A DNA stretch of 64,000 nt. Origin: Pseudomonas sp. PB120 (GTDB lineage: Bacteria > Pseudomonadota > Gammaproteobacteria > Pseudomonadales > Pseudomonadaceae). Each line of letters opens with the position of its first letter. Positions within the stretch are counted from its first letter, which is position 1. The stretch is from NCBI RefSeq assembly GCF_009761815.1, contig NZ_RWIN01000017.1:58985-122984 (forward strand), read 5' to 3'. The notes under the pieces are model-generated. The model saw nothing but the letters and a program-made list of their open reading frames with translations. It did not search any database and was not told the origin of the DNA. The position numbers and the translations under genes were made by a program. Positions 26,587-37,457 of this stretch are shown here, in pieces.

Positions 26587-27429
26587 TCACCGAAAAAACG
26601 GCACATCCCCCAACACCGTCGCCCGCTGCATCACCCGCCGCGCCGGCCGGTAATCATCCACCGCGTAATGCTGCGTCACGCGGTTATCCCAGAACGCCAC
26701 GTCATCCTTCTGCCAGCGCCAGCGAATGGTGAATTCCGGCCGCGTCGCATGGGCAAACAACAACTTAAGAATCGCCTCGCTTTCAGTCTCCGACAGCTCA
26801 TTGATCTTCGACGTGAAGCCTTCGTTGACGAACAACGACCGACGCCCGCTCACGGGATGCGTACGAATCACCGGGTGCGAAAGCAGTGGGTTTTTGCGGC
26901 GTGCTTCTTCCCACTGCGCCAACGCTTCAGGCGTGTTGCCATAGCGTTCGAGGGGGAACGAGCGAGTAAAGTCGTGCGTCGCCGTCAGCCCTTCGAGCAA
27001 GGTTTTCATCGGTGCGGACAGCGCTTCATACGCGGCAATGCCGCTGGCCCACAAGGTGTCACCGCCAAACTCCGGCAGCAGCTTGGCGCTGAGCACCGCG
27101 CCCATGGCCGGGGTCGGCAGGAAGGTCACATCGGTGTGCCAGATCGCGTTATCACGCACGTCGGTGACGGCGGTGTCGAGGATCAGTACTTCCGGCTGTT
27201 CCGGCACGTTGGGGTAAATCGGGTGGATGTGCAGGTCGCCGAAGTTGGCTGCGAAACGCGCTTGTTGCTGCGGCGTAATCGGCTGGTCACGAAAGAACAG
27301 CACCTGATGCTTGAGCAGCGCCTGCTCGATGGCATCGCGTTGTTCCAGGTCCAGCGGCTGGCTGATGTCGATGCCGCTGATTTGCGCGCCCAGCGCGTAA
27401 CTGAGGGGGACGATTGTCAGGTTGCTCAT
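26587..27429 (-). CDS. tauD: Taurine dioxygenase
   Basis: Fe(II)/2-oxoglutarate dioxygenase converting taurine to aminoacetaldehyde and sulfite; 280 residues from ATG 27429. The iron ligands are His98 and Asp100 in WHTDVTF and His254 in TQHYAVDDY. The 2-oxoglutarate arginine lies in RPARRVMQR. Length and residue positions match E. coli TauD within one or two residues. It follows tauC after 64 bp that carry a REP half. Expression is expected only under sulfate starvation, from family knowledge. Confidence 0.9.
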   Translation of the reverse strand: MSNLTIVPLSYALGAQISGIDISQPLDLEQRDAIEQALLKHQVLFFRDQPITPQQQARFAANFGDLHIHPIYPNVPEQPEVLILDTAVTDVRDNAIWHTDVTFLPTPAMGAVLSAKLLPEFGGDTLWASGIAAYEALSAPMKTLLEGLTATHDFTRSFPLERYGNTPEALAQWEEARRKNPLLSHPVIRTHPVSGRRSLFVNEGFTSKINELSETESEAILKLLFAHATRPEFTIRWRWQKDDVAFWDNRVTQHYAVDDYRPARRVMQRATVLGDVPFFR

Positions 27430-27458
27430 GGTCTTTCTCTTCAATCCGGGTGCCGACA

Positions 27459-27484
27459 TGTGAGAGCAGGCCTGCTCCCACAGG
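27459..27484. repeat. Single REP hairpin inside the tau operon
   Basis: TGTGAGAGCAGGCCTGCTCCCACA forms an imperfect hairpin between tauC and tauD. It could lower or stabilise expression of distal tauD relative to the transporter genes. Confidence 0.65.
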
Positions 27485-27493
27485 GAGGAATTT

Positions 27494-28327
27494 TCAGTGA
27501 GCCTGGCCGTGCCAAGGCACCAGTTTGCGTTGCAGGGCACGCAGGCCCATTTCCATCGCGAAGGCGATCAGGGCGATGACCAGAATCCCCAGCACCACCA
27601 CATCGGTGACCAGGAACTGCGCGGCCGACTGCACCATGAACCCCAGGCCGCTGGTGGCGGCGATCAGTTCGGCGGCGACCAGCGTCGACCAACCCACACC
27701 CAGACCAATGCGCACACCGGTCAAAATGTCCGGCAGGGCGCTGGGCAAAATCACATGGCGAATCAACTGCGCTCGCGTCGCCCCCAAAGACTGGGCGGCG
27801 CGCAACTTGGCCGGGTCTACGGTGCGCACACCGGTGGCGGTGGCGATGGCAATCGGGGCGAAAATCGCCAGATAGATCAGCAACACTTTCGACAGCTCAC
27901 CGATGCCGCACCAAATCACGATCAGGGGCAGATAGGCCAACGGCGGAATCGGGCGGTAAAACTCGATCAGCGGATCGAGAATGCCGCGGGCGATGCGGTT
28001 GTGGCCGATGGCGATGCCGACCGGCACGGCGGTCAGCACTGCAAAACCAAGGCCCAGGCCGATTCGGCTGAGACTCGCGCCCAGGTGCTGCCACAACGTC
28101 GAATCCATGTAGCCGGTGGTCGCCAGCAACCAGCCTTTTTGAAGCACGGCGGACGGTGGTGGCAGGAACAACGGTTCGATCAGGCCGGTGGCGGTGACGG
28201 CCCACCAGATGAACACGAGCGCGACCAGAGTCAGAACGCTGATCCAGCGAGTGCTGAGGCTGCGACGAACAGGCATCACCGTCGAACCCGGTTTCACCGT
28301 CACGGCTGGAATTTCGTAGCTGCTCAT
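27494..28327 (-). CDS. tauC: Taurine ABC transporter permease
   Basis: 277-residue SsuC/TauC permease with about six helices. The segment [16 protein letters not shown] (here [17 protein letters not shown]) near the N-terminus and the coupling loop [22 protein letters not shown] are diagnostic. The ATG overlaps the tauB stop by ATGA. Confidence 0.9.
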   Translation of the reverse strand: MSSYEIPAVTVKPGSTVMPVRRSLSTRWISVLTLVALVFIWWAVTATGLIEPLFLPPPSAVLQKGWLLATTGYMDSTLWQHLGASLSRIGLGLGFAVLTAVPVGIAIGHNRIARGILDPLIEFYRPIPPLAYLPLIVIWCGIGELSKVLLIYLAIFAPIAIATATGVRTVDPAKLRAAQSLGATRAQLIRHVILPSALPDILTGVRIGLGVGWSTLVAAELIAATSGLGFMVQSAAQFLVTDVVVLGILVIALIAFAMEMGLRALQRKLVPWHGQAH

Positions 28328-29118
28328 GCGCGCTCCTGCCGCTGGGCGGCGCTGCGTTGGGAGAACACTTTGGCGAGCACGTGTTCGCGGGTTTCGATGA
28401 AGCGCGGGTCGGACTTGATCGCCCGTGCCGACTCGCCGGCGGCGTAGCGCTGACCGAAATCAAGGCTCAGGCGTTCAACGATTTGTCCGGGGTTTGGCGC
28501 CAGCAGAATCAGGTCCGTGGCCAGAAACACCGCTTCTTCAATGTCGTGGGTAATCAGGAAGACGGGCTTTGCGGTGCGCTGCCAGACTTGCAGCAGCAGC
28601 TCCTGCATCTGTTCGCGGGTGAAGGCATCGAGGGCGCCGAACGGCTCATCCATCAGCAGGACGCGCGGGTCGGCCGCAAGCGCGCGGGCCAAGCCAACAC
28701 GTTGCTTCTGACCACCCGACAATTGCCAGATGCGGCGGTTTTCAAAACCGGAAAGGTCGACCAGTGCGAGCATTTCCCGAGCGCGCAGTTCACGTTTTTC
28801 CCGCGCAATGCCTGCCAGTTCCAGACCAAAGCCAACGTTGGCCAGCACATCCTGCCAAGGCAGTAACGCATCGTCCTGAAACACCACGCCGCGTTCAGCG
28901 CTCGGGCCTTTGACCGGCACGCCGTCGAGGGTGATGCGCCCGGCGCTTGGCTCGACGAAACCGGCAATCAGGTTCAACAGCGAAGTCTTGCCACTGCCGG
29001 ACGGGCCGAGGGCCACCAGCAACTGCTGGGGACCAAGGCTCAGGGAAATATCCGCCAGCACCGGCTCCGGGCTGCCGGGGTACTGTGCGCTGATGCGCTC
29101 CAGCTGTAGCAAAGCCAT
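28324..29118 (-). CDS. tauB: Taurine ABC transporter ATP-binding protein
   Basis: 264 residues. Walker A is [10 protein letters not shown], the signature is [10 protein letters not shown], Walker B is [12 protein letters not shown] and the switch is [14 protein letters not shown]. The [20 protein letters not shown] segment places it in the nitrate/sulfonate/taurine ATPase group. The start lies 15 bp after the tauA stop. Confidence 0.9.
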   Translation of the reverse strand: MALLQLERISAQYPGSPEPVLADISLSLGPQQLLVALGPSGSGKTSLLNLIAGFVEPSAGRITLDGVPVKGPSAERGVVFQDDALLPWQDVLANVGFGLELAGIAREKRELRAREMLALVDLSGFENRRIWQLSGGQKQRVGLARALAADPRVLLMDEPFGALDAFTREQMQELLLQVWQRTAKPVFLITHDIEEAVFLATDLILLAPNPGQIVERLSLDFGQRYAAGESARAIKSDPRFIETREHVLAKVFSQRSAAQRQERA

Positions 29119-29133
29119 CGCGGTTAACTCCGA

Positions 29134-30111
29134 TCAGTTGGTGATGAATTTGGCGCTGACGTACGGGGCGTAGTCGGGCAGTACGGCTTCGACCTTGCCT
29201 TGTTCCTTGAGGAACGCAGCAGTGTCGGTGATGGCCTTGGTGGTCGGTGCGCCGAGGGTGATCACCTGATCAGCCGCCAGCGGGTAGACGTTGCCTTGCA
29301 GCAGCAATGGAATATCGCTGGCCTTGGCGCCTGACAGTTTTACGAGCTTGTCGACGTTGCTTTGGTTGGCGAGCCAGGCTTTCGGGTCTTTGCGGTAGTC
29401 GGCGTAGGCGTCCAGGGTCACTTTGGCGAACGCGGTCACGATTTCAGGGTGCTTCTCGGCGAAGTCTTTACGCACGATCCACGCATCGAAAGTCGGCGCG
29501 CCGAACTTGGCCAGTTCGCCGGAGGTGATCAGCACTTTGCCGTTTTCCTTGGCGACGCCGAGCGCCGGGTCCCACACGTAAGTGGCGTCGATGTCACCGC
29601 GTTTCCAGGCGGCAATAATGGCTGGTGGCGCGAGGTTGAGGACGGTGACTTTCGACGGATCGATGTTCCAGTGCTTCAGCGCGGCGAGCAGGCTGTAGTG
29701 GCCGGTGGAAACGAACGGTACGGCGATTTTTTTGCCGATCAGGTCTTGCGGCGTCTTGATGCCGGAACCGTCTCGAGCAACCAGCGCTTCGGCGGCGCCG
29801 ATCTGGGTGGCGATCAGGAAGGTTTCAACTGGCACCTTGCGGGTAATGGCGGCAGTCAGAGGGCTGGAGCCGAGGTAACCGATCTGCACGTCGCCGGAGG
29901 CGATGGCCGCGATGATGTCGGCACCGTTGTCGAATTTGCGCCAGTCGATCTTGGCGTTGGTGGCTTTTTCGTAAGCGCCGTCGGCCTGGGCGACTTTCGC
30001 CGGGTCAACGGTGGTCTGGTAGGCGACGGTGACGTCGGCTGCCTGGGCAAAGAAACTCGCTGCAGCCAAAGACGCGGCCGCCAGGAGGCGAAGAGGGAAA
30101 TGCAGTTTCAT
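29134..30111 (-). CDS. tauA: Taurine-binding periplasmic protein
   Basis: 325 residues. The signal peptide ends FFAQA-AD (cleavage near 24). The mature sequence (TVAYQTTVDPAKVAQADG, IDWRKFDNGADIIAAIASGDVQIGYLGSSPLTAA) is the TauA/SsuA binding fold. First gene of tauABCD. A short A/T-rich segment (30155-30210) upstream should hold the promoter; CysB/Cbl-type control is family knowledge only. Confidence 0.9.
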   Translation of the reverse strand: MKLHFPLRLLAAASLAAASFFAQAADVTVAYQTTVDPAKVAQADGAYEKATNAKIDWRKFDNGADIIAAIASGDVQIGYLGSSPLTAAITRKVPVETFLIATQIGAAEALVARDGSGIKTPQDLIGKKIAVPFVSTGHYSLLAALKHWNIDPSKVTVLNLAPPAIIAAWKRGDIDATYVWDPALGVAKENGKVLITSGELAKFGAPTFDAWIVRKDFAEKHPEIVTAFAKVTLDAYADYRKDPKAWLANQSNVDKLVKLSGAKASDIPLLLQGNVYPLAADQVITLGAPTTKAITDTAAFLKEQGKVEAVLPDYAPYVSAKFITN

Positions 30112-30243
30112 GTGGAAGCTCCTTGTCAGGCGACCGAGAGTCGGCGTGAAAGGAGACTAAATGATATAAGAATCGAAAAATAAATAACTTTTTCGCATTA
30201 GCTTATGAGCGGAAGATTTTAGCGTCTTTGCTGTGGATCGCCT

Positions 30244-30378
30244 TTGTGGCGAGGGAGCTTGCTCCCGCTGGAGGCCGAAGGACTCCCAACCTGGCAGCTG
30301 CATACTTTCAGTGAGCACACGGTTGCCTGATTTTGCGGCTGCTGCGCAGCCGAGCGGGAGCGAGCTCCCTCGCCACAA
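30244..30378. repeat. REPIN copy 3 (family 2)
   Basis: 135-bp doublet, TTGTGGCGAGGGAGCTTGCT...GAGCGGGAGCGAGCTCCCTC ending GCCACAA. The right arm has one base change (GAGCGAGC for GAGCAAGC). It lies between gshA and tauA. Confidence 0.9.
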
Positions 30379-30388
30379 GGGTTTTGTG

Positions 30389-31987
30389 TCAGTTACTGAT
30401 CGACAGAATGCTCGCCTGATACGACCCGACAAATACGTCGAAATCGCCGACTTCGTTCTGCTCGAGCTCTACTTGCTCGGCCAGCGACGAACGCGCTCGT
30501 TCTTCGAACTTCGCCTGGTCTTCGCTGGAAAGGGGCTCGCTGCGGAAAAACTCCGCGTGCGCACGGCTCTGGCGCAGGGAGAACTGACTGAAGCTCTCCT
30601 TGTGTTCGGCCATCGCCACCAACACTTGCGCCGACGGTGTCAGGGACGAATCCTTGACCTTCGCCATCTGCGCATCCAGTGCTTTGCTGTGGGCGTCGCC
30701 ACCCTGGCTTTGGTCCAGAATCGCAGCCAGCGGCGCGATCTTCTCCAGCAACTCGCTGGCCCACTCCTTCAGGTCCACCGGCTGGCCATCGCGATGCAGC
30801 TGCAACCCTGGACGCCGACCTTCCTTGACGACGCTGAGGAAGTTCGACGTCGCGTTGCTGCAAGAGGTATTGGTCAGCAGCGGGCTGTCGTTCAGCGCGC
30901 AGTACAGCAGGAACGCGTCGAGGAAGCGCGACTCGGTGAGGTCGATGCCCATCGGCAGGAACGGGTTAATGTCCAGGCATCGCACTTCAACATATTGAAT
31001 GCCACGGGCCACCAGCGCCTGGATCGGCCGCTCGCCGGTGTACGTCACGCGCTTCGGACGGATGTTGGAGTAGTACTCGTTTTCGATCTGCAGGATGTTG
31101 GTGTTGAGCTGAACCCACTCGCCGTCCTGGTGCGTGCCGATTTCGACATAAGGTGCATACGGTGTCGCCACCGCTTTGCGCAGGCTGTCGGTGTAGCTGG
31201 GCAGGTCGTTGTAGCACGGCGTCAAACCGGCCTGGGCGTTGCTCTGGTAACCGAGGTCGCTCATGCGCAGGCTGGTGGCGTACGGCAGGTACAAGGTGTC
31301 CGGGTCCAGTTGTTCCAACTGGTGCGAGCGACCGCGCAGGAAACCGGCATCCAGCGCTGGCGATGCACCGAACAGGTACATCAGCAGCCAGCTGTAGCGG
31401 CGGAAGTTGCGGATCAGCGCGATGTAAGCCGACGACTGATAGTCGCGGTCGGTGCCGACAAACCCTTCAGCGTTCTTGAGCAGCGGCCAGAGTTGTTCCG
31501 GCAGGGAAAAATTGTAGTGAATCCCGGCGATGCACTGCATGGTCTTGCCGTAACGCAGGGCCAGGCCCTTGCGATAGACGTACTTGAGCTGACCGATGTT
31601 GGACGTGCCGTAATAGGCAATCGGGATGTCTTCCTCGGCCGGCAACGGGCACGGCATCGAAGGGCTCCACAGAAACTCGTTGCCGAGCTTGCTGTAGGCA
31701 AAGCGATGAATGCTGTCCAGGCTGGCCAGTGTATCCGCAGGGTCTGGCAGGGCCGGGGTAATGAACTCCAGCAGCGACTCGGAATAGTCGGTGGTGATTT
31801 GTTCATTGGTCAGCGCGGAACCCAATTCTTCCGGGTGCGGCGTTTGCGCCAGGCGACCTTCGCCGGTCACGCGCAGGCATTCACGTTCGATGCCGTGAAG
31901 GCACTGTTCGAGCAGAGAGAGGTTAGCGCGCTCGCCGAGCAGAGCCAGGCGGCGGTTGAGAAGTTCGCTCAAGTTGGATTCCTTCAC
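30389..31987 (-). CDS. gshA: Glutamate-cysteine ligase
   Basis: First enzyme of glutathione synthesis, joining glutamate and cysteine with ATP; 532 residues, gamma-proteobacterial type 1. The start is GTG at 31987. Motifs include [13 protein letters not shown] near the N-terminus, [15 protein letters not shown] (metal/ATP site), [13 protein letters not shown] and [12 protein letters not shown]. The stop lies 10 bp from REPIN copy 3. In P. aeruginosa gshA is also near the tex/ompR/envZ block, by recollection. Confidence 0.93.
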   Translation of the reverse strand: MKESNLSELLNRRLALLGERANLSLLEQCLHGIERECLRVTGEGRLAQTPHPEELGSALTNEQITTDYSESLLEFITPALPDPADTLASLDSIHRFAYSKLGNEFLWSPSMPCPLPAEEDIPIAYYGTSNIGQLKYVYRKGLALRYGKTMQCIAGIHYNFSLPEQLWPLLKNAEGFVGTDRDYQSSAYIALIRNFRRYSWLLMYLFGASPALDAGFLRGRSHQLEQLDPDTLYLPYATSLRMSDLGYQSNAQAGLTPCYNDLPSYTDSLRKAVATPYAPYVEIGTHQDGEWVQLNTNILQIENEYYSNIRPKRVTYTGERPIQALVARGIQYVEVRCLDINPFLPMGIDLTESRFLDAFLLYCALNDSPLLTNTSCSNATSNFLSVVKEGRRPGLQLHRDGQPVDLKEWASELLEKIAPLAAILDQSQGGDAHSKALDAQMAKVKDSSLTPSAQVLVAMAEHKESFSQFSLRQSRAHAEFFRSEPLSSEDQAKFEERARSSLAEQVELEQNEVGDFDVFVGSYQASILSISN

Positions 31988-32084
31988 GCGTCAGTCGCCC
32001 CAATATGGGGGTGGGCAGGACGGTCTACAAGGGTGAAGTTAAAACTGGCGTTTTCGCCTGGTTTTGGAGCCGTACGGCGTTGCC

Positions 32085-32178
32085 CCTGTAGGAGCGAGCC
32101 TGCTCGCGATGAGGGAGTGTCAGTCAACCGATTAGTCTTCTGACACACCGCCATCGCGAGCAGGCTCGCTCCTACAGG
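32085..32178. repeat. REP doublet (family 1, CTACAG variant)
   Basis: CCTGTAGGAGCGAGCCTGCT...CATCGCGAGCAGGCTCGCTC plus CTACAGG. Outer bases read TGTAGG rather than TGTGGG. It lies between gshA and the thioesterase gene. Confidence 0.85.
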
Positions 32179-32218
32179 TTTCGTATTGCCGAAATTACCT
32201 CAAATCGATGACGGCTAG

Positions 32219-32602
32219 CTACAGGACAGCGAACGTGCCTTGCGCTTTTGCGACCAGCTTGTCGCCCTGCATCACGTCAGCCTCGACCACCAGCGTGCGG
32301 CGGCCCGGGTGGATGACCCGTGCCGTGCACATCACTTCGCCGTCGGACACGGCGCGAATGTAATTGATCTTGCATTCGATGGTCGCGCTTTGCTGGTCAA
32401 AGCCGTGGGTGCTGGAACAGGCCAGCCCCATGGCAATGTCCACCAGACTGAACAAGGCCCCGCCGTGCAGCTTGCCGCCGCGATTGCGCAGTTCTGGCTC
32501 CAGTGCCAGTGCGACTTGCGCCACCCCGGTTTCCAGACTGTGCAAGCGACACCCCAGCAGCTTGAAAAACGCGCTTTCGGTCAGCCCGGCAGGAATGTCC
32601 AT
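32219..32602 (-). CDS. PaaI-family hotdog thioesterase
   Basis: 127-residue single-hotdog acyl-CoA thioesterase. The family motif GGKLHGGALFSLVDIAMG is present with the catalytic Asp in LVDIA. The ATG at 32602 overlaps the tex stop by one TGATG-type junction, so it is co-transcribed with tex. The same tex-thioesterase-gshA order is present in P. aeruginosa as I remember it. The substrate is not known. Confidence 0.8.
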   Translation of the reverse strand: MDIPAGLTESAFFKLLGCRLHSLETGVAQVALALEPELRNRGGKLHGGALFSLVDIAMGLACSSTHGFDQQSATIECKINYIRAVSDGEVMCTARVIHPGRRTLVVEADVMQGDKLVAKAQGTFAVL

Positions 32603-34926
32603 CAGCGTTTCTTCAACTGCTTGGCGTTGGCGAACAGCGAAGCCATGGCGTTGTTGGCCGGAGCGGCCGCCGTGGTTTCCTTGCGCGGTGCGGTGTTCTG
32701 GGACTGGCGTGGTGCCGACCCCGGACGCGCGCCACGTGCACCGTCGATTTTCTCGCCCGGCGTGTCGCTCATGCGCATCGACAGGCCCACGCGTTTGCGC
32801 GGGATATCGACTTCCATGACCTTCACTTTCACCACGTCACCGGCCTTCACCGCTTCGCGTGGATCCTTGATGAACTTCTCCGAAAGCGCAGAGATGTGCA
32901 CCAAACCGTCCTGATGCACGCCGATGTCGACGAAAGCGCCAAAGTTGGTCACGTTGGTGACGACGCCTTCGAGGATCATGCCCAGTTGCAGGTCCTTGAG
33001 GTCTTCGACGCCTTCCTGGAACTCGGCGGTCTTGAACTCCGGACGCGGATCGCGGCCAGGTTTTTCCAGCTCTTGCAGAATGTCGGTGACCGTTGGCAGA
33101 CCGAAGGTTTCGTCGGTGTATTTCTTCGGGTCCAGGCGCTTGAGGAAGCTGGCGTCGCCGATCAACGAGCGGATGTCGCGGTCGGTTTCAGCGGCAATGC
33201 GCTGTACCAGCGGATAGGCTTCCGGGTGAACGGCGGACGAATCCAGCGGGTTGTCGCCGTTCATGACACGCAGGAAGCCGGCCGCCTGTTCGAAGGTTTT
33301 TTCACCCAGGCGCGCGACTTTCTTCAGCGCGGCGCGCGTCTTGAATGCACCGTGCTCGTCGCGGTGGCTGACGATGTTCTGCGCCAGGGTCGCGTTGAGG
33401 CCCGAGATACGCGCCAGCAGCGCCACGGAGGCCGTGTTCACGTCCACACCCACGGCGTTCACGCAGTCTTCGACTACGGCGTCCAGGCCACGGGCCAGTT
33501 TCAGCTGCGACACGTCGTGTTGGTACTGGCCGACACCGATGGATTTCGGGTCGATCTTCACCAGTTCAGCCAACGGATCTTGCAGACGACGGGCAATCGA
33601 GACCGCACCACGGATCGACACGTCGAGGTCCGGGAATTCCTTGGAGGCCAGTTCCGACGCCGAGTAAACCGATGCGCCGGCCTCGGAGACCATGATCTTG
33701 GTCATCTTCATCGCGGGGTATTTTTTGATCAGTTCAGCGGCCAGCTTGTCGGTTTCGCGGCTGGCGGTGCCGTTGCCGATGGCGATCAGGTCCACCGCAT
33801 GCTTGGCGCACAGGGCGGCGAGAATCGCGAGGGTCTGGTCCCACTTGTTGTGCGGCACGTGCGGGTAAACCGTGGCGTGATCCAGCAGCTTGCCGGTGGC
33901 ATCGACCACCGCCACCTTGCAACCGGTGCGCAGGCCCGGGTCGAGGCCCAGGGTGGCGCGCGGGCCGGCCGGGGCCGACAGCAGCAAGTCGTGCAGGTTG
34001 TGCGCGAACACATTGATCGCTTCGGTTTCCGCGCCATCGCGCAGTTCGCCCAGCAGGTCGGTTTCAAGGTGGGTGTAGAGCTTGACCTTCCAGGTCCAGC
34101 GCACCACTTCACCCAGCCATTTGTCGGCGGCACGGTTCTGATTCTGGATACCGAATTGCTGGCCGATCATGCCTTCGCACGGGTGCATGGTGCCCGGCAG
34201 CTCGTCACCCACTTTCAGCGCGGAGCTGAGGATGCCTTCGTTACGGCCACGGAAAATCGCCAGCGCGCGGTGCGACGGCATGCTTTTCAGCGGTTCATCG
34301 TGTTCGAAATAGTCGCGGAACTTCGCGCCTTCCTCTTCCTTGCCGGCAATCACGCGGGCACTGAGGGTGGCTTCCTGCTTGAGGTAGTTGCGCAGCTTGT
34401 CCAGCAGGCCGGCGTCTTCGGCGAAGCGCTCCATGAGGATGTACTTGGCGCCTTCGAGCGCGGCTTTCACGTCGGCCACGCATTTTTCTGCGTTGACGAA
34501 GCGTGCGGCTTCGGCGTCTGGCGTCAGGCTCGGATCGTTGAACAGGCCGTCGGCCAGTTCGCCGAGGCCGGCTTCCAGGGCAATCTGGCCCTTGGTGCGG
34601 CGCTTCTGTTTGTACGGCAGGTACAAGTCTTCGAGGCGGGTCTTGGTGTCGGCGAGCTTGATATCGCGTTCCAGTTGCGGGGTCAGTTTCCCTTGTTCCT
34701 GGATGCTGGCGAGGATGCTGATGCGCCGTTCGTCGAGTTCTCGCAGGTAGCGCAGACGCTCTTCCAGATGACGCAACTGGATGTCATCGAGGCTGCCGGT
34801 CACTTCTTTCCGGTAACGGGCGATGAAGGGAACGGTAGAGCCTTCATCGAGTAGCGCGACGGCCGCTTCGACCTGTTGTGGGCGTACACCGAGTTCCTCG
34901 GCGATGCGGCTGTTGATGCTGTCCAT
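32602..34926 (-). CDS. tex: RNA-binding transcription accessory protein Tex
   Basis: 774 residues from ATG 34926, the standard Tex length. The order is helical N-terminus, YqgF/RNase-H-like domain ([20 protein letters not shown] near 325-345), helix-hairpin-helix region ([15 protein letters not shown]...) and C-terminal S1 RNA-binding domain ([30 protein letters not shown] near 650-680). The end is basic and Ala/Arg-rich. Tex binds RNA and affects transcription and virulence-gene expression. It is transcribed divergently from ompR. Confidence 0.93.
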   Translation of the reverse strand: MDSINSRIAEELGVRPQQVEAAVALLDEGSTVPFIARYRKEVTGSLDDIQLRHLEERLRYLRELDERRISILASIQEQGKLTPQLERDIKLADTKTRLEDLYLPYKQKRRTKGQIALEAGLGELADGLFNDPSLTPDAEAARFVNAEKCVADVKAALEGAKYILMERFAEDAGLLDKLRNYLKQEATLSARVIAGKEEEGAKFRDYFEHDEPLKSMPSHRALAIFRGRNEGILSSALKVGDELPGTMHPCEGMIGQQFGIQNQNRAADKWLGEVVRWTWKVKLYTHLETDLLGELRDGAETEAINVFAHNLHDLLLSAPAGPRATLGLDPGLRTGCKVAVVDATGKLLDHATVYPHVPHNKWDQTLAILAALCAKHAVDLIAIGNGTASRETDKLAAELIKKYPAMKMTKIMVSEAGASVYSASELASKEFPDLDVSIRGAVSIARRLQDPLAELVKIDPKSIGVGQYQHDVSQLKLARGLDAVVEDCVNAVGVDVNTASVALLARISGLNATLAQNIVSHRDEHGAFKTRAALKKVARLGEKTFEQAAGFLRVMNGDNPLDSSAVHPEAYPLVQRIAAETDRDIRSLIGDASFLKRLDPKKYTDETFGLPTVTDILQELEKPGRDPRPEFKTAEFQEGVEDLKDLQLGMILEGVVTNVTNFGAFVDIGVHQDGLVHISALSEKFIKDPREAVKAGDVVKVKVMEVDIPRKRVGLSMRMSDTPGEKIDGARGARPGSAPRQSQNTAPRKETTAAAPANNAMASLFANAKQLKKR

Positions 34927-35287
34927 AAAACCACCTGACAAATTGTGAAAGCAGGCTCGCAGGCGCAGAGATAGAGGCTCGGCGAGTCTGGTTGAGCGGC
35001 CTGGCCTGCGCCGCTACCTGGATCAACAGGCATCCCGTTGACCCGTGAAATCGAACAAATGCTGCCAGCGCCATGAAAATAAAAAGCGGCGGCCGACAGC
35101 AATGATCAGACGTTGCCTGACACAAAAGGCCGCGCATTATAACCAGCGTTCTATCATTCGGGGGCAACACAGGCTGTAGGCACAATCCCCTGATTTCTGG
35201 CAGTGAAGGAAAAATCTGCTAACAATGCACACGGTGCGTATAACGGCAGCTACGCCATAATGCGCGCCGAGATCAAAGGAGCATCTA
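34927..35287. other. Divergent promoter region tex / ompR
   Basis: 361 bp between divergent tex and ompR. The ompR start has AAAGGAGCATCT upstream. I see no REP copy, no convincing operator and no small gene with coding character. Confidence 0.5.
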
Positions 35288-36028
35288 ATGAGCAGCACTG
35301 CAAACATTGCTGAAGGCGAAAAAATTCTTATTGTTGACGACGATCCGGGGCTCAGCAGCCTGCTGGAGCGTTTTTTCGTCAGCAAGGGCTACCGCGCCCG
35401 TGCCGTACCGAACACGGAACAAATGGACCGCCTGCTGGCGCGTGAAGTGTTCAACCTGATCGTTCTCGACCTGATGCTGCCCGGCGAAGACGGTCTGACC
35501 GCCTGCCGCCGGCTGCGTGGCGCGAACAACCAGATCCCCATCATCATGCTCACCGCCAAGGGCGACGAGCTGAGCCGGATCAAGGGCCTTGAACTGGGCG
35601 CCGACGATTACCTGGCCAAGCCGTTCAACCCGGACGAGCTGATGGCCCGGGTCAAAGCAGTCTTGCGCCGTCAGTCGACGCCCGTGCCGGGCGCACCGGG
35701 TAGCGAAGACGAAAGCGTGACCTTTGGTGACTACGAGCTGTCGCTGGCCACCCGCGAGCTCAAGCGTGGTGACGAAGTGCACATGCTCACCACCGGCGAG
35801 TTTGCCGTGCTCAAGGCGTTGGTGATGAACGCGCGCCAGCCGCTGACCCGCGACAAGCTGATGAACCTCGCCCGTGGTCGCGAATGGGATGCCCTGGAGC
35901 GGTCCATCGACGTGCAGATCTCCCGTCTACGCCGCATGATCGAACCCGACCCGTCCAAACCACGCTACATCCAGACCGTTTGGGGCGTGGGTTACGTGTT
36001 CGTTCCGGATGGCGCCGCCACCAAGTGA
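35288..36028 (+). CDS. ompR: Response regulator OmpR (AmgR-like)
   Basis: 246-residue response regulator. The receiver has the acidic pair in ILIVDDDPG, the phospho-acceptor Asp61 in NLIVLDLMLPGEDG and the conserved Lys in MLTAKGDE. The C-terminal winged helix is of OmpR type (TTGEFAVLKALV...WDALERSIDVQISRLRRMIE). It forms a pair with the downstream kinase. The P. aeruginosa orthologues in the same neighbourhood are AmgR/AmgS, which respond to membrane stress by misfolded protein and aminoglycosides; that parallel is from recollection. Confidence 0.9.
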   Translation: MSSTANIAEGEKILIVDDDPGLSSLLERFFVSKGYRARAVPNTEQMDRLLAREVFNLIVLDLMLPGEDGLTACRRLRGANNQIPIIMLTAKGDELSRIKGLELGADDYLAKPFNPDELMARVKAVLRRQSTPVPGAPGSEDESVTFGDYELSLATRELKRGDEVHMLTTGEFAVLKALVMNARQPLTRDKLMNLARGREWDALERSIDVQISRLRRMIEPDPSKPRYIQTVWGVGYVFVPDGAATK

Positions 36029-36037
36029 TCGGCGATT

Positions 36038-36118
36038 TGTAGGAGCGGGTCTTGCGGTCGATCAGGCCGCAGACTCGCCATCCGCAATATGCGAGCATCG
36101 CTCGCTCCTGCAAGTGTG
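36038..36118. repeat. Degenerate REP doublet between ompR and envZ
   Basis: TGTAGGAGCGGGTCTTGCGG on the left and ATGCGAGCATCGCTCGCTCC on the right are decayed REP halves, filling the 102-bp gap of a two-component operon. Confidence 0.6.
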
Positions 36119-36130
36119 TAGCGGTTATCC

Positions 36131-37444
36131 ATGAAAACCCCCGTTTGGTTCCCCCAGAGCTTTTTCTCCCGCACCCTGTGGCTGGTGCTGATTGTCGTCC
36201 TGTTCTCCAAAGCACTGACGCTGGTTTATCTGCTGATGAACGAAGACGTGCTGGTGGATCGCCAATACAGCCACGGCGTCGCCCTGACGCTGCGCGCTTA
36301 TTGGGCCGCCGATGAAAACAATCGCGAAAAGATCGCTGAAGCCGCCACGTTGATCCGGGTGGTGGGCACCGGCGTGCCGGAGGGTGAGCAGCACTGGCCC
36401 TACAGCGAGATCTACCAGCGGCAGATGCAGGCCGAGCTGGGGGCCGACACCGAAGTCCGGTTGCGCATGCATTCGCCGCCGGCCCTGTGGGTCCGGGCGC
36501 CGAGCCTGGGTGATGGCTGGCTGAAAGTGCCGCTTTATCCCCACCCGCTGCGCGGTCAGAAAATCTGGAACGTGCTCGGCTGGTTCCTCGCCATTGGCTT
36601 GCTGTCCACCGCCTCGGCATGGATCTTCGTCAGCCAGCTCAATCAACCGCTGAAGCGCCTCGTCTATGCCGCCAGACAACTGGGTCAGGGCCGCAGCGTG
36701 CGCTTGCCGATCAGTGATACGCCGAGCGAGATGGCCGAGGTGTATCGCGCCTTCAACCAGATGGCCGAGGACGTCGAGCAGGCCGGTCGCGAGCGTGAGC
36801 TGATGCTGGCGGGCGTGTCCCATGACCTGCGAACGCCGCTGACCCGTTTGCGGCTGTCGCTGGAGCTGATGGGTGACCGCAACGACCTGACGGACGACAT
36901 GGTCCGCGACATCGAGGACATGGACGCGATTCTTGATCAGTTCCTGGCGTTTATCCGTGATGGTCGCGACGAGTCGGTGGAAGAGGTGGACTTGACCGAT
37001 CTGGTGCGTGAAGTCGCCGCGCCGTACAACCAGAACGAAGAGAAAGTGCGCTTGCGCCTGGAGCCTATCCAGCCGTTCCCATTGCGTCGGGTGTCGATGA
37101 AACGGTTGCTGAACAACCTGATCGGCAACGCGTTGCATCACGCGGGCAGTGGTGTTGAAGTCGCGGCTTATGTGTCCGGGGATGTGAGCGCACCGTACGT
37201 GGTGCTGAGCGTCATGGACCGTGGCGCGGGGATCGATCCGTCGGAGCTGGAAGCGATTTTCAACCCGTTCACCCGGGGTGATCGTGCCCGGGGCGGGAAA
37301 GGCACCGGGTTGGGCTTGGCAATCGTGAAGCGAATTGCTTCGATGCATGGCGGCAATGTCGAGTTGCGCAACCGCACCGGTGGCGGTCTGGAAGCGCGCG
37401 TGCGGTTGCCGCTTGGGTTGATGTTGCCTCGGGATGCGGTTTAA
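36131..37444 (+). CDS. envZ: Sensor histidine kinase EnvZ (AmgS-like)
   Basis: 437 residues. Two membrane helices (about 12-35 and 150-172) enclose a periplasmic sensor. HAMP follows, then the H-box with phospho-accepting His231 in MLAGVSHDLRTPL. The catalytic domain has N-box LLNNLIGNALHH, G1 DRGAGIDPSELEAIF and G2 KGTGLGLAIVKRI. It is cognate to OmpR by position. Its stop is 14 bp from a REPIN. Confidence 0.9.
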   Translation: MKTPVWFPQSFFSRTLWLVLIVVLFSKALTLVYLLMNEDVLVDRQYSHGVALTLRAYWAADENNREKIAEAATLIRVVGTGVPEGEQHWPYSEIYQRQMQAELGADTEVRLRMHSPPALWVRAPSLGDGWLKVPLYPHPLRGQKIWNVLGWFLAIGLLSTASAWIFVSQLNQPLKRLVYAARQLGQGRSVRLPISDTPSEMAEVYRAFNQMAEDVEQAGRERELMLAGVSHDLRTPLTRLRLSLELMGDRNDLTDDMVRDIEDMDAILDQFLAFIRDGRDESVEEVDLTDLVREVAAPYNQNEEKVRLRLEPIQPFPLRRVSMKRLLNNLIGNALHHAGSGVEVAAYVSGDVSAPYVVLSVMDRGAGIDPSELEAIFNPFTRGDRARGGKGTGLGLAIVKRIASMHGGNVELRNRTGGGLEARVRLPLGLMLPRDAV

Positions 37445-37457
37445 ACGCCACATCCAA

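Noticed and set aside
32896..34854. A 652-codon open frame on the plus strand
   Set aside because: Antisense to tex, whose product is a full-length conserved protein. The shadow is rich in Val, Gln, His and Phe, as expected from reversed codons.
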